64,000 nucleotides of DNA from Gonatopus flavifemur. Lineage: Eukaryota > Arthropoda > Insecta > Hymenoptera > Dryinidae. Numbering within the stretch: the first letter of the stretch is position 1; the number at the start of each line of letters is the position of its first letter. The position numbers and the translations under genes are program-made. Shown here one piece after another: positions 24,869 to 37,352 of this stretch. The stretch is from the NCBI GenBank assembly GCA_018340375.1, contig JAFFJZ010000010.1:2914001-2978000 (forward strand), in the 5' to 3' direction. The notes below the pieces were generated by a model. That model did no database searches. It was not told the DNA's origin and worked only from the letters and a program-made list of their open reading frames with translations.

Positions 24869-27800
24869 TTAAGCATTCATGAATGGCATCTCGAGTGGGA
24901 AAGCAGATGGGTTTAAGCATCCAGTTATCTTTTCAGCATTGGGTTTGAAGAAGATTTCAAAGAACCTCGCTGTTGGCTTAAGCTTAACTGGACCCATTTT
25001 GAATGATTCATCGATTTCCAATTGCTTTTCTTCTTTTCCGATTGGTTCCCAAATTACATCGCACAAATCATCGGTTTTCTGTGTTGGGGTTGGATTTCTA
25101 GAAAAGGATAAAATAATTATATTGATGTGGACGAGGTTCAAAAAATGATATGACAATTGTTAATCGCTTGCTTTGATGAAATTTAACTTGATGAATATCA
25201 ACAATTCAAATCATATATTATATATATATATATATATATATGTGTGTATAAAATTGGGTTAGATATTTGAACTGCAACAATCCATGGACAAAGCTGATTT
25301 GTTTTACGAGCTAAGTCAACTTTCAACTGATTTCTGTAGATATTTTTTCTTTCAAGTACTGGATTCGTAAATTGATTGTTGGTTCAACGATTCTTTTTCT
25401 TAGACACTCTTAGAATACAATTCAATATCATACAAATTTTATCTCAAATCAGTGCGAAGGAATTGCAAAGCATATTTACCCGAATTTGGCGAAATTAGTC
25501 CATAATCGGACCATCTTTTGACGGAATACTGAGAATGGATTGTTCAAGTCGGTGGGGACTTCTGGGGCAATAGGTGTGTTGAACAAATATCCTATGTCGT
25601 CAAAGTGGGTCACTCCTGAAAGATTGAATTACGATATGTAATATACTATGTCGATATTATAATATTGCTGCATTGCGTATTGCTGTGTGAATATCGTTCA
25701 TTCGTCGCAATTTACACATCAATGTCTTTCACACAGTTCATTCAAAATATCGAATACTCATCAAATATATATATTACTAAGTCAATAAATTCACGAGACA
25801 GATTTTTACTTTCACTCACCGCTAACATTACGATGGAATAATGAATGGTGTAAAGCGTATGCCGAGTTGTATGTTATACGGTAATAATAAATTGGTTCCG
25901 TGTTGTATTGTTTCAATATTCTTTGTTTTGTATCAATTCCTGGGACTAGAGAATAACCGCCAATGAACTGAAAATCAAAGGTAGAGTAGTTGATTATTAA
26001 TTTTAATAAACTAATGTACCGACACGGAGAAAAAATCTAGGAACTAGCGCATGAGCACCGATGACATATCAATCACAAAAAGTTTCACGAGTTTATTCCG
26101 TGAACCTCCTTGGAATAAGAATATGAACCTATGCACTTATCGTATTGCCGCATGGGATAAGCGGATAGGTTCATGCTTTCATCTCAAGAATGTCTTCTTG
26201 CGATTAATATGTGATCGGTGCTCATGCGCTAGTTCCTAGATTTGTTCTCCGTGTAGGGGAGAGCTGCCTTGATTGGACTATCGTCTTAAATGGATCACCA
26301 CTTTTAATTGCAAGAGCAAAATTTTTAGATTTATTCTAATCATACAGCGTTAATGTCACATTAATGAACATTATCACTGTATCATTAGAACGAGTCTAAA
26401 TTCCTTCCTCTTGGAATATTATATGAGTGTGTGGTCCATCCAAGGCGAGGTCCAATGAGGGCAATTCTCCCCCAATTCAGTTCAATTTTTTAAAGAATTT
26501 ATATTGTTGCACTTACATCTGCGAATCCTTGTCGAGTCTCATTCCAGTCTCCTGGAACTATCGGTGCAATTCTCCCGATTCTTTCTTCTGTAAATTGATG
26601 TAAAATACACGAATGAATGTACCCTCTTCCAATTGATCGAAGATTCGAACAGAACAAGGAACAAAGGTCTCGTAATATCTGTACTTTCTGATTATACCTT
26701 AAGAGTAGTGCCTGAACGTTGTGTATAGTAAACAAATTTAATTGAAATTGACGTTGAGTACACACGAGTCACGAAAGTTTCCTCAATGCAAAATTTATTG
26801 TTGCATCGAAGTTTTGTTCATATGTTGTTTGGATCCAATACCCATACAACACATGTGGCAAAAGGAATATACCTAGAACATGAAATCACGTGAATGGCAC
26901 ATTCGCGGTCATTTTCATCTTCCTCCCACCTTCTTGTTACATGGAAATGTTTTCGAATATCCTTGGCAGATGGAAACTATGTTCCTTCGTCATATGTGCT
27001 GTATGGGCATGTTCTGCAATGAAATAACATACGGACAGCATTTTATGAAGATCTATGACATATGCGTAGTACTTCGATATATCGAGTAGGTTCACTCAGA
27101 AAGCACAGAGTTCAGGGTGAATTCATAATGAATATCTTTGGATTTCTGTGAAATCATAACTGTTGTGCTATCTTTATACAGATCATGCTGCATGCACGCT
27201 GGCATTCCTACACTGCACCGAAGTTCAAAAAGAACTCTTAAGGATTCCCAATGAATTCTTCGAATCCCAATTGAACTCTTCATGAATTCTTCCTGAACTG
27301 AGGTGATGATCATAAGAACTTTTTTTTATACGATATTACTATGTTTTTTGAAGGAACAAGAATATTGTTTCACACAGCACCAGAATTTCTAAAGAATTCA
27401 TAAGGAACACGATCAGTTCAATAAGAATTCTGTATGAATTCTTTTGAGCCTGTGGTGCTGTGTGGGTTAACATGAATTTACTTGTGGCATAAAACTCTCC
27501 TTCGTCTTCCATGAAGCCCGTAATGTGTGGTACATCACTGAAATTTCCTGTTTCATATTTCCTTATGGGACATTCGGTCAAGAATAAATCTTCCTGCTTA
27601 GCAAGACTGGGATCTTCGATGGTTGGTTTCCATGGGATATCGAACTGAAAAAAGTCAATCACTAATTTGCTTCCATCATGATTCATCAATATACTTCAAA
27701 TCAGTAAGTTTTTAACATTGTCGAATGGATCCCATGAACAATTGAATGATTTTTGCAGTTCTTGAGGAGATCAAATTGAATTTGTTCAGAGGAAAAAGTT

Positions 27801-30800
27801 GACACAATGGTTGAAGAGAAGCTTACCACCGTTGCACCGAAACTGTTCTCCAATATTTTGTCAGCTGATTCTTGATATAGTAAGTCAAGAAGTTCTTTTC
27901 CGGTTTTATCTTTGTATCCCAACTTAGTTGCGAGAAAGAGAGCTCGTTTCTTGGCAATCTCCTGAGAATACATGGCCCAAGGGGAAAAGACAGATCCACT
28001 CATAGAGATAGTCTTGTGGAAACGACCTGTATCCAAGAATCATCGATTTGTTTGTGAAAGGCATTCAATCATAATTCTGCATCCTTAATTCAAATATGTT
28101 ATATTCCTGAACACAACTATATCCGACCAACCAATTTTTGAGATTGATATCAGCTACACTGTAAAAGAAGACTGGAAATATACTCAGTACATTCATTGAA
28201 ATTTTACGGTTTTTGTACAACGAAATTCCAATTGTTTCAGTAAAATTCTGCTGAATGTGCTGGCCCTTAGGAAAATTTACGCCCTTTTAAAGTAAATTTA
28301 AAGTAAATTTCCCTAAGGCAGAAACCTTCTGCGAACGTACTGTAATTTCTAGTTCAATGTACTGGCTAATGACTTCCAGTAAAATACTGATATTTTCCAG
28401 TAAAACTGTCTTACAGTGCAGAGTTTTCATTGTTCACATGTTTCTGAACCCCAGAAGGTAGTCAAAAAGAATTTATTGATTTCACAAACATGACATGTTG
28501 AAATTGTTTCATTGACATGAAATGTTCATCTTTGACGTACAGCAGAATTGGGTTCATCGGTGTCCCGTCAAAGACCAGTCACAAATCTTTCTGATGAAAT
28601 TCTCTGATATCAAAATCAAAACAATGTCCTCTCATGAAATATTGTCAACTCAAACAGACAAAAAGATTGCAAGCATAGAGTTGTGGCAAATTTGTACAAA
28701 TATCGGAAGTATCCTATATTCTATGGGTGGCGTATAACTATCAACGCGTGTGCTTTGCGTATATCGTTCACAAAACACATGTAAATTTTCATTGCTGTTC
28801 TTCGATAATGAGGAATATATACATTATATATAAGCATAAAAGATACGATACAAGTGGGTTTAATTTCATGTCAGATGCAACGCGACCCTCGATTTCGGGT
28901 CAAAGAAATCCTTGAAATCATTCCTGCGAGGGTAGGATTTTACATTTATTCCGAATGGGTTCATTATAACGACTGATATGGACATACGCACCTTTCGCAG
29001 CATCCGAAACCATCAACATATCCACCATTGCTCCACCGGTACCTGTACCGAATACAGTTACGTTTTTGGGATTTCCACCGAAGTTAGCAATGTTATTCTG
29101 TACCCATTTCAGAGCAAGATTCACATCTTTCAAACCAGCATTTCCAGTTGCGTCTGAATGATTCAGGGACAGGAAACCTGGAAATCATCCCAGGGAAAAT
29201 AATTACCATGAATCATCATTATATGAAGAAATGAGCGAATGGAGTGCAGGAACATTTTCAGCTGAAAAACAATGTTTCCTGAGAATTCCTTCGAGTCTTT
29301 CAGCTTTGAAAATATTCTCAGAGGTTTTAGTGAAATGTCAAGTTATGCGATGAAATTCAGACATTTTTAGAGAAATTCTTCTCACGAGAATTAACGATGA
29401 AAATGTTTTCACACAGCACCGAATGTCTTGGTGCCATGGCCGGCATATTACATTTGAAATATGCAATATTCTGGAAAATGGCGCAAGAAGATTGTCAGAA
29501 TTTCTCCAAGATATCTCATATCGACATTTTTGTAACATTCTGGAGATATTCTGAAATATTGCTGGAATCATTGAGGTAACATTCTGAAGACGCTTGGAAA
29601 CATGACTGAGATAATTTCAGCGATATTTTGTATGGACAAACATGTAACAATCACTGGGTGTTCGCAGACTTTTGCGCTATCCTCTATATTTTCTCAAAAC
29701 GTGAACGATTCGAATGACCATGAAACTCGAATGACTCTATAAAACTATCCAAACCGTGTTCTGTAATGCCATTTGAAATACTGTGGATAGTTTTTGTTAT
29801 TTCTTCTTCCAAATTATCTACTGTTTCTTGACTATTTGCATAAGAATGATCTTTCATATAATTCCACGAAGAAAATTAGGAGGACTGAGATTCTCCCAAG
29901 CATCACACGGGAAAGTGAGTATCACATATATGTTCCATTCAGTGTCCATTTACATTGAAATGGCCGCAAGAGGGAGTTCACAAAGTCAGCGTGGCGATTT
30001 GATGTAAAAATGACCTCTCGGCGACATAATTCCGTCATATTGACATCATTGTTACATTAAATCGCTTTGTTGACTGTATAAGGTCCCTGTTGCAGGTATT
30101 TTGATGTAAATGGACTTCGAATGGGACATCTGTGATACTCACCCAATCAAAAAAATCCGTAATATGCCAATGTTGACAACAGGTGCAGTACAGTGCCAGT
30201 ATTGGGTCTCCAACACTTGGTCAACACGTACGGGATCAGTACTGGATACATAAAAATACAGTGCTATGCCTGTACTGATGAACCAGTACTGAGAACTCAA
30301 TACCGGCCAGGTACTAACCCAGTACTGGCCCTGCACTGATTGCGAATAATGGCATCAGTACTCAATCCCCAGTACTGAAAAGCGTTATCATCCCAGACAA
30401 ATGCCAGTACCCTGCCAGTCTTGGCTAGTACTGGTGCAGTACTGCGCCTGTTGTGAATTTCTGGTTGGACACTTTTCCGTGTGCTGCTTGGGAAGTGATT
30501 GAGGAAGCCGTTTAATCCCTGTATTTTTTAATCTTAGACAGATATCCTAGAGGATATCCTAGATAGATGACTCAATTAGCATGAAATTTATTGAGAACTT
30601 CGAAGACTTCTTGTAATTCTTTTTTATAGAATTATATCAGACCCCATTCTTATGCAACCAGCCTGAAATTTGTAGAGAAATCAATTGAAGGAATAACAAA
30701 GACTTTCTTCGGTATTGCAAAGAAAATTGTAGTACACGTTTTCGAGATTCTCGTAAAGCGATTGGTGTTCATCAGTAATTCAGATGGTTCACATTTTGAA

Positions 30801-33800
30801 AATTTACACTATTCCTGGCGACATTTTTTCATATTTATTTTGATATAGAATTTGTTCTATGTAAACATAGTATTGTTTTGTAATCAATAGACATAAACTG
30901 AGAATGATAACTCGTTTCTAATCAACACAATCCTATGGGCCACCCTATATGAAAAGAGAGGTTACAGAAGGATGCGGTCAAAGCAGATCTTTCTTTCCAT
31001 CCCGAGGAGCAATGATTTGGGTATCATATTCCTGGGTAGAAATAATTCAGGCATTCCCCAGTTATTTTCAGTGCTTGGCCAGGAGCTGTTCAAGTCAGAT
31101 CAGATCTGATCAGGCCCTGACCAGGCCTTGAATAGAACTGAGGAATCCCACGAATCATTTATTCCCGGGTTAGATTCAATATCCAGCATCTTCTCATTGG
31201 GATGAAAAACTGATATTATGTTCTACCAAAATATTCGAAGGAACTTCAATAGTTACAGGAAATATTTGAACAATAGCAAGGGCATTTTGAGGATGATATG
31301 AATTTCAAGAGATATTTCATTCTTACCAAAAGCTCCAACACGGAAGTTCAAAGTGACAACAATCACATCATCTTCAATGAAAAAGTCGGGACCGTACAAG
31401 GAACTATTTGACCAACCACTTGCGTAGAAGCCAGGATGAATCCATACCATTACTGGTAAATCCTCGGTAGGTGACGACAAGTCGATCTGTAAGAGTACAA
31501 TTCACTATATCAAATACATAGTTTCCGAAACCAACAGGCACTGCTGATGGAAATTTAATCGTTCCTTCAAGATTCCATATAGATCGAAGTGGAATGGCAA
31601 TCGTCAATTACTAAATAATTTCGTGCATCAATTTGCCTGTGATTCCCGAATGAATCCCGATACACGTTCGTTTTATGTTCAACAATTCTGGGACGGTACT
31701 TGGATAGACCCGTGCATGATACCTCCTAACAAATGCAACGTCTAAAACTTGACGAAATATGTTGCATCAGACATCTTCTGATCACCTACACGGAGAACAA
31801 AAATTCGTTGAAATAGCAAAAATTTCGCTGTCTTAACGAAACTCGCCTGTTATTATATGGACAGCAAGCAAGTCCGCTGAAGTGAACGGCGATTCGTTGT
31901 TTCAGCGAATCAAGCTTCGTAAAATTAGCGAAGGACTGATAATTATAACGAATCAGTTAGTAAATACAGCGAATTAGCTCATTAACACAGTGAAATGTCA
32001 TCGTTGGGTTATTCAATCCGTTCAGCGAAGACGGATTCGTTAAAATAACGAAATCTTTTTTCTCCGTGTAATAGATCGTGATAGGGATTCTTGGGAGAGC
32101 TTGATCTTTCTTCTCTTATATAAAAAAGTATCAAGTTTCTATTGGAATCTATAAAAATTATATATATTTCCTATATTAAAAAGGACCGATCGTTTTCAAA
32201 GATCCTCATCACTCCTAATGAACATCTCTCACAGCGTTGTCTCGAAGAAAACTAATGGATACCCAAAAGATCAGCAATCAAACATTTGTCAAGTTTTAAA
32301 CGTTGCGTTTGTTGTATTATTCTCAAAAAATCCCCCGGACAGAATTCGCATGAACCCTGATCCACGTCGGTTTCGTTTTTGAAATCCTCGGATGGCATCC
32401 AAATGAAGAAATTTTCCTGAAAATTGGGGAATTCAAACCAAAAAAGTGGACACAATGCAGGCTGAACTCATTCTCGATCCATATGATTTTTATGAATTGG
32501 ACAGGTTTTATTATTTAGTTGCACTCTAGGGTTACGTTTTGATATATAAGTCAAGAATAATAAGTTGGAGTCATGACGTACTTTAGGAGTGTACACGTTG
32601 AGGAAAAGACAATCTTCACTTCCAATTTTCTGTCTTGTTAAGAAATCCACTTGAAGACAAGGACTCCCCTCTGCTGTCGTTTGCATGACATATGTCCATG
32701 ATTCTGCATCAACAGGAGCCTAAATGTGGCATACAATAAAAATGGCATAAATGTTATTGAGATGATGAATCATTCAATGTTGCATTCAAATATAAAATTG
32801 GTACATAAATTATCAACCCTATATCTTCACTGTCAGAAATTTCTTCAAGTTTTTTTCAATCGCGTACATGAATTTAGGTTCATACACATTCTACATCACA
32901 TTGAATGTACAATAACATGAAAAAACTCAAGATAATGCTGTAGTTTGTATTTAATTGAAAGTAAAATGTGTATGAAACTGAATTCATGTTCGTACTTGAC
33001 AGCAATCTCCTGCAAAAACATTCTAAATTGATGCAGAAATTTATAGCAGTATTGTTTACGAATTGAGGATCGCAAATTTGTTTTGAACATACTCATGAAT
33101 GAAAATAAAAAACTAATCAACAATCAGAAGTCGATGAATTGTTCATTGTTCATGCTCTATCGAAGGTTGAGAAAAAAATCTTGGATCAAAAAAAAAGAAA
33201 GTTTAGTAATTGCGAGTGAGTGATGGTATGAAATTTGATGAACTAACAGTGCGAAAACTTTGGCTTTGATGTAAAAATGGTGGACTTTTGATTTGTCGAT
33301 GAGAATGAGGTTGTGATAAGCTATAGTCAGTGAGATCTTTGAAAAAGATCAATCGTTTTTTGCATGTATAGTATTCCATTTTTGGGATTATTGTGACATG
33401 CGGTCTACCTAAATTTCTAAATTTCCCACAAGGTAGGAGTTTGGTTTGGAGAGGTTTGGTTTAGTTTAAGTTGGAAAGGATACGTCCCCCTTTTTGATCA
33501 CCTCTCCCTGTCATCCCTAAACTGAACCCTCACCTTGTGGGAAATTTTGAAATTCAGATAGACGCATATAACAAGAATGCTGAAATTTCAGTGGAATTTA
33601 AAAGAATCACAAAAAATTTGTCGATCCTTTTCAAAGATTTCCATCCCTAATAAGCTTACATCTTCGTTGAGTGTCAACTATGCACTTTTTCCCTAACCTT
33701 GTTGTTACATCGCCGCGATCGAATTGCTGTGTCTAGGCAAAGTTTTGAGATACTTCATCATACGTTACCTTGAATCTTCTGTTACCAATTGGTGGACTTC

Positions 33801-33972
33801 CATACCGGATGCCTTTGAAAGATGAGAATTGTTTATTATGCCAGACAGTTTTCAGAATTTCGCCTTGGATTGGTCCTTTGTCAGTCTTTACAATCGGAGA
33901 TGGAATTATCGCTGAATTTGCGAATGTGCAAAGTAACACGGCCCAGGCCGTGAGTGAGATATATTGACGCAT
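24869..33972 (-). CDS. Esterase A: secreted carboxylesterase-like protein lacking the catalytic serine
   Basis: Ten coding exons join to 544 residues: 33769-33972, 32582-32719, 31327-31486, 28992-29177, 27827-28026, 27482-27644, 26517-26587, 25820-25967, 25480-25615 and 24869-25097. All introns are GT-AG and phases agree. The start is the only upstream ATG in frame; it begins a signal peptide of about 20 residues. The alpha/beta-hydrolase fold is clear (GSEDCLFLNVYTP, NSSLYGPDF, ALKWVQNNIANFGG, PIYYYRITY). The nucleophile motif, normally G-E-S-A/S-G-G, is GTGTGG at 211-216, so the serine is Gly213 (codon 29041-29043). The oxyanion HGG is HPG at 131-133. Glu344 and His427 of the triad remain. 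There are no stops or frameshifts, so this is a maintained non-catalytic paralogue of esterase B rather than a decayed gene. No transmembrane anchor or ER-retention tail is visible. A binding or sequestering role is inference only. Confidence 0.9.
25214..25241. repeat. TA dinucleotide microsatellite
   Basis: About 14 TA units followed by a short TGTG run, inside the intron between the last two exons of esterase A. Likely length-variable. Confidence 0.8.
26023..26253. repeat. CACGGAGAA-family MITE with about 50-bp arms
   Basis: Left CACGGAGAAAAAATCTAGGA and right TCCTAGATTTGTTCTCCGTG pair, and pairing continues through AACTAGCGCATGAGCACCGA. The right flank is TA; the left TA has apparently mutated to GA. 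Element is 231 bp, within the esterase A intron between exons 26517-26587 and 25820-25967. Confidence 0.8.
27371..27464. repeat. Short CACAGCACCA MITE
   Basis: Ends CACACAGCACCAGAATT and, inverted, CCACACAGCACCACAGG. It is rich in GAATTC blocks, and lies just beyond the donor of the esterase A exon at 27482-27644. Confidence 0.55.
28157..28419. repeat. CACTGTAA-ended MITE
   Basis: Left end CACTGTAAAAGAAGACTGGA (TA-flanked); right end TCCAGTAAAACTGTCTTACAGTG. It lies in the esterase A intron between exons 28992-29177 and 27827-28026. It shares terminal bases with 44824-45080 but not the interior. Confidence 0.6.
30177..30452. repeat. CAGTACTG-rich inverted-repeat element
   Basis: Ends ACAACAGGTGCAGTAC and, inverted, ACAACAGGCGCAGTACTG. 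The interior repeats the palindrome CAGTACTG or close variants at least ten times in 276 bp. It lies in an esterase A intron. Confidence 0.65.
31789..32068. repeat. CACGGAGAA-family MITE
   Basis: A 280-bp element flanked by TA. Left end CACGGAGAACAAAAATTCGT; right end ACGAAATCTTTTTTCTCCGTG without its first base. Repeated AGCGAA/TTCGCT units fill the interior. It lies in the esterase A intron before exon 31327-31486. Confidence 0.75.
32832..33075. repeat. Interspersed repeat, copy 2
   Basis: Diverged copy of the segment at 5268-5515, in the first coding intron of esterase A. Shared blocks include TGTCAGAAAT, TTTTTTTCAATCGCGT and ACATTGAATGTACAATAACA. Confidence 0.5.
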
Positions 33973-34461
33973 TTTGACGTCTTCAAGAAACAATTACCGG
34001 ATACCGTGAACGTCGTTGAAATCTGAAGAGAAAATAAATAAATTTTGCAATAATCTGTAATTATTCGAAATTTTACCTCATGTTAATATTTTCCAGTAAG
34101 AATAATATCAAAGCAATTCTGTATAAGCTGTTGAAAGACAATTCTTACAATCATTTGGCACAGAAAAAATTTTCCTAGGCATTATGTAGTTCCTTCCAAA
34201 CCTTTGCGAGATTCGGTGTGAGCTTGAAGAGACTGGAGAATACTCTCATAAAAATGGTGCCTGTAATTTTCTACATTACTCTGAAAACGTCCCGCACGAA
34301 GCTCTGATTTCGGATAGTCAGAAAAATGCGGAGAAATTCGGAGATTAATTTTTATCACGGTTTGGCGATGAACATTTTTACCAAGACGGTAAGGCCATAC
34401 AATCATCTGAGGCTGCAGACTCATTCCGAGGGGTGTTGCGGACAACACCATAAGAGCAATC

Positions 34462-34978
34462 CTCTCTAACACTGAATCAGTGAAATTCCACTGGATTGTA
34501 GTAACAAATATACCGCAGTGAACCAGTGCATATGCACCGTGAAGTAGAGAATATTCACTGATTTCTATAGTTCCGTACAGGACATTCGCCAATGAATCAT
34601 GTTGTATCGCCGTAGAATTAAGGGAGAGGAAAGGGAGCGGTGAATATAACGTGGTATGATGGAGAAGCAGCGTAGAGGCGACGGAGAAATGTTCGGGCCG
34701 TTTTTTCGGGTGGACACTTCTCCGTTGCCTCTCCGCTGCTTCTCCGTCGTATCACACTGGAGCCACCCGTCCCTTCTTTCTCCCTGACTCCCACGGAGAT
34801 GCGACGTAGGTGTCCTATGTGGGAGCCAGATATGACTAATTGTAATCAGTAAAAATAACATCCAACTCCAGAATCAGCGACTATTTACTGATTATGCAGT
34901 GAAATCTAACTGGTTGAAATTCATGGTATATCGATAACTGTGGAATGAGTGAGATTCCCCTGATTCAGATTTAGAGAG
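34462..34978. repeat. Foldback element with a GC-rich central hairpin
   Basis: Ends CTCTCTAACACTGAATCAGT and, inverted, CTCTCTAAATCTGAATCAGG match at about 28 of 31 positions. In the centre, around 34652-34745, GAGAAGCAGCGTAGAGGCGA pairs with TTGCCTCTCCGCTGCTTCTC, a stem far richer in GC than its surroundings. It lies between the two candidate 5' exons of esterase A. An open frame of 136 codons crossing the left arm matches nothing I know. Confidence 0.6.
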
Positions 34979-35468
34979 ATGAAAGGATCGAGATTTTTAA
35001 TGTCCCCCTTCTTCTTCCGTCCAATACACTGACAGAAAACATTTCTAGGAACAATAAAATATTGAGTTGAATAGTCACCGTAAAATACCTAATTGTTGGG
35101 GTGTGCGAGTAGTGATTTTCCTGAATCGAGTCAAGCCGAGTAATTTGAGGTTCGTATGAATCTTCAATACGAATCATTCTACACTATAATCATAGTCGAA
35201 GTACTTTCAGAACTAATAGAAAGAACATATACTATCCGGAGAGATACCATCCAATTCAACAAAATTAATCAAGGGTTCACAATTAGCAAAGCTCTAGAGA
35301 AATTCACAATTCCCCAACAACACGGAGCAACTCTTGTTGGGAAGTTGCTGAGAGGATGTGTCGCCAAATGCAACCAACTTGAAAGACAGAATTGAGTTAT
35401 TTCTGAAAAAAATCTTGAAGATGCATTTGAGTATCTTGAAAATATCTCAAGTTATATTCAAGGTGCTT

Positions 35469-35903
35469 TTAAAGGGATACCAGCGTACTTTCCGTGTGAA
35501 AAACTTGTATTTGAGATTTCTACGAACTGCACTTACGAAATACCCTGACAGCAAAACATGTCCTTGGGGTGTTCTTCGAACATTCCTCCCTACGTTCTAT
35601 AAACCTTCCAAACACGTTTCAATAGGACGTTATGCTGTCTGGGCAGTCTGGAATTTTCAGGGTATAATCTTTGATACTTTGGAAATTGCGGTATATAATC
35701 CGAATTTCAAATTTCGAAAAATAGTTTTCATCTCAGTGGATAAAAGGGAATTCTTTCTTGAAATTTGAATATCGGACTGTGTACCGCAATTTCTGAAGTG
35801 TCAGAGATGATACCCCGGAAATTTCAGACTATTTCATAAGTTCAGTTCGGATAAATTTTGCAGAACAATTTTCCACTCGGATGGTACGCTGGTATCTCCT
35901 TAA
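35469..35903. repeat. TTAA-flanked MITE, copy 2
   Basis: TTAA at both borders. Arms begin AGGGATACCAGCGTAC and, inverted, GGAGATACCAGCGTACC. An inner inverted pair around 35690-35820 (ATTGCGGTATATAATCCG / CGGACTGTGTACCGCAAT) extends the palindrome. It shares GGGATACCAG ends with 40018-40411. Confidence 0.7.
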
Positions 35904-35967
35904 AATATCTGAGAATGTCGCATGAGACATCTCCAATATATTTTGTAGATATGTTTTCAAAACAATG

Positions 35968-36142
35968 TTAAGGCGATTCACAACAAGCCAAGTTACTAGA
36001 TCTCTCCCCCCAGTTTTCTCAGTGATCAATGAATAGAATCTTCTTAGGCTATTGAAAAAAATGCAGCTACTCATTATTTTTCATTTTATGTGCTTGTTTC
36101 TGAGAAAACTGGGGGGGGGGGGGGAGTAATGAATCCCCTTAA
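35968..36142. repeat. TTAA-flanked MITE, copy 3
   Basis: TTAA at both borders. Left end GGCGATTCACAAC; inverted right end GGGGATTCATTAC. An inner stem CCCCCCAGTTTTCTCAG pairs with CTGAGAAAACTGGGGGG, where one arm has grown to a run of about 14 G. It lies 65 bp from copy 2. Confidence 0.65.
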
Positions 36143-36460
36143 AGCATTGCATGTTGGGAAATGTTTCAGGTATTTTTTTGATATCTTATCGTTTATTGGG
36201 CATCTTGCTCTTCATGGCCGAAGATCATGTCTGATCCAGCTGAATATTCATAAATCCCTAAACGATTTCCAAATTACTATCGGTTTTCTAATGAATGACT
36301 TTGATTTAGATTCGCTGAGGCAAAGAACATTCCAAATTGACACCAAATTTGATTCCCAAATAGAAAAGATTTCGATCCTTTCCACCAAAGAAATATATCA
36401 TACATAATTTAGTAATCCATACTGATGATTGAAAAGCAAATTCAAATGATTCACACTCAC

Positions 36461-36524
36461 CTCGATTGTAGTCAGAGAAACTGAAACCCAATTCTCGTCC
36501 CTTACGGTTGCCGAGGTATATATA
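36461..36524 (-). promoter_or_regulatory. Candidate core promoter and non-coding exon 1 of esterase A
   Basis: On the minus strand a TATATATA box (36517-36524) is followed by an initiator-like TTCAGTTTC (A at 36482) and then a donor, CGAG/GTGAGT, at 36461/36460. A matching acceptor, TCTTCAG, at 34023-34025 would bring in the 5' leader that reaches the ATG at 33972. The same arrangement with near-identical initiator occurs upstream of esterase B, which supports it. Confidence 0.55.
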
Positions 36525-37352
36525 CAGTCACATTTGCCATGTTATCTCTTGCAAATACATGAATTGTCAACAATGAGCGAATGAATCAATTGAATCTATA
36601 CGTTCAAAATATTCAATAATGAAATTCATGTGTATTCAATAGTCAAGTGTTGAATTTGAGATCATTGATTCTCCAAGATTGTGAATCCAGGGGAGGGCAG
36701 GAAAGGGTAAGTGAATACGAAAATAATGAATCAAAAAAATATCATAGGCGCACCTGTTTGACATCTTCCGGATAGCGTTCATATTCCCTCTCGCTTCTCC
36801 AACACTCTGTTTCTATGCCCTATAAAAAATATTCCGTTAAATAGAATTGACAATCATCACACGTATGAATACAATTTGTGTATATTTGACGATTGAAATC
36901 ATTCAATGTGAATTCCTCTGAATTTTAATGTTTTTCAATTCCTTCTCGACTATTCAAATTATCATTTGTAAATCGTTTTGACTCATCAATTCTTTCGAAA
37001 TTCTCCAAAACCGGTGGAATCTGTGTATTTCGATTCCTATCAATTCCTCACCTTCCTCACGGTTTGATTGGAAATTTTATTCTGCATCGCTTAATTTCTA
37101 TATGACTGATAGAAAAAGTTGTATTGTTGGAAATTTCACCAATTCTCTTGATTCGCCCGAATGCAAAGATCTCGCAAGTTGTATTTTTAGTAGAAACAGA
37201 TATTTTTGAAAATTAATTTCCATTTGTATTCCTACAGAGGAATTCAAAAATCGTATTCGTTCTCATAAAAATTTTCAATTCCTTTGAATAGTTTTGAATG
37301 GATAATTTTTGACAGGGTGTGATTCCATGCAGGAACAACGTGAAAGATTATA

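Noticed and set aside
29397..29579. Plus-strand 60-codon frame opposite esterase A intron
   Set aside because: Falls in a repeat-like segment similar to 56930-57110; no coding signal.
34182..34592. A 136-codon minus-strand open frame
   Set aside because: It crosses the left arm of a foldback element, matches no family I know, and has no splice or promoter support; chance frame in repeat DNA.
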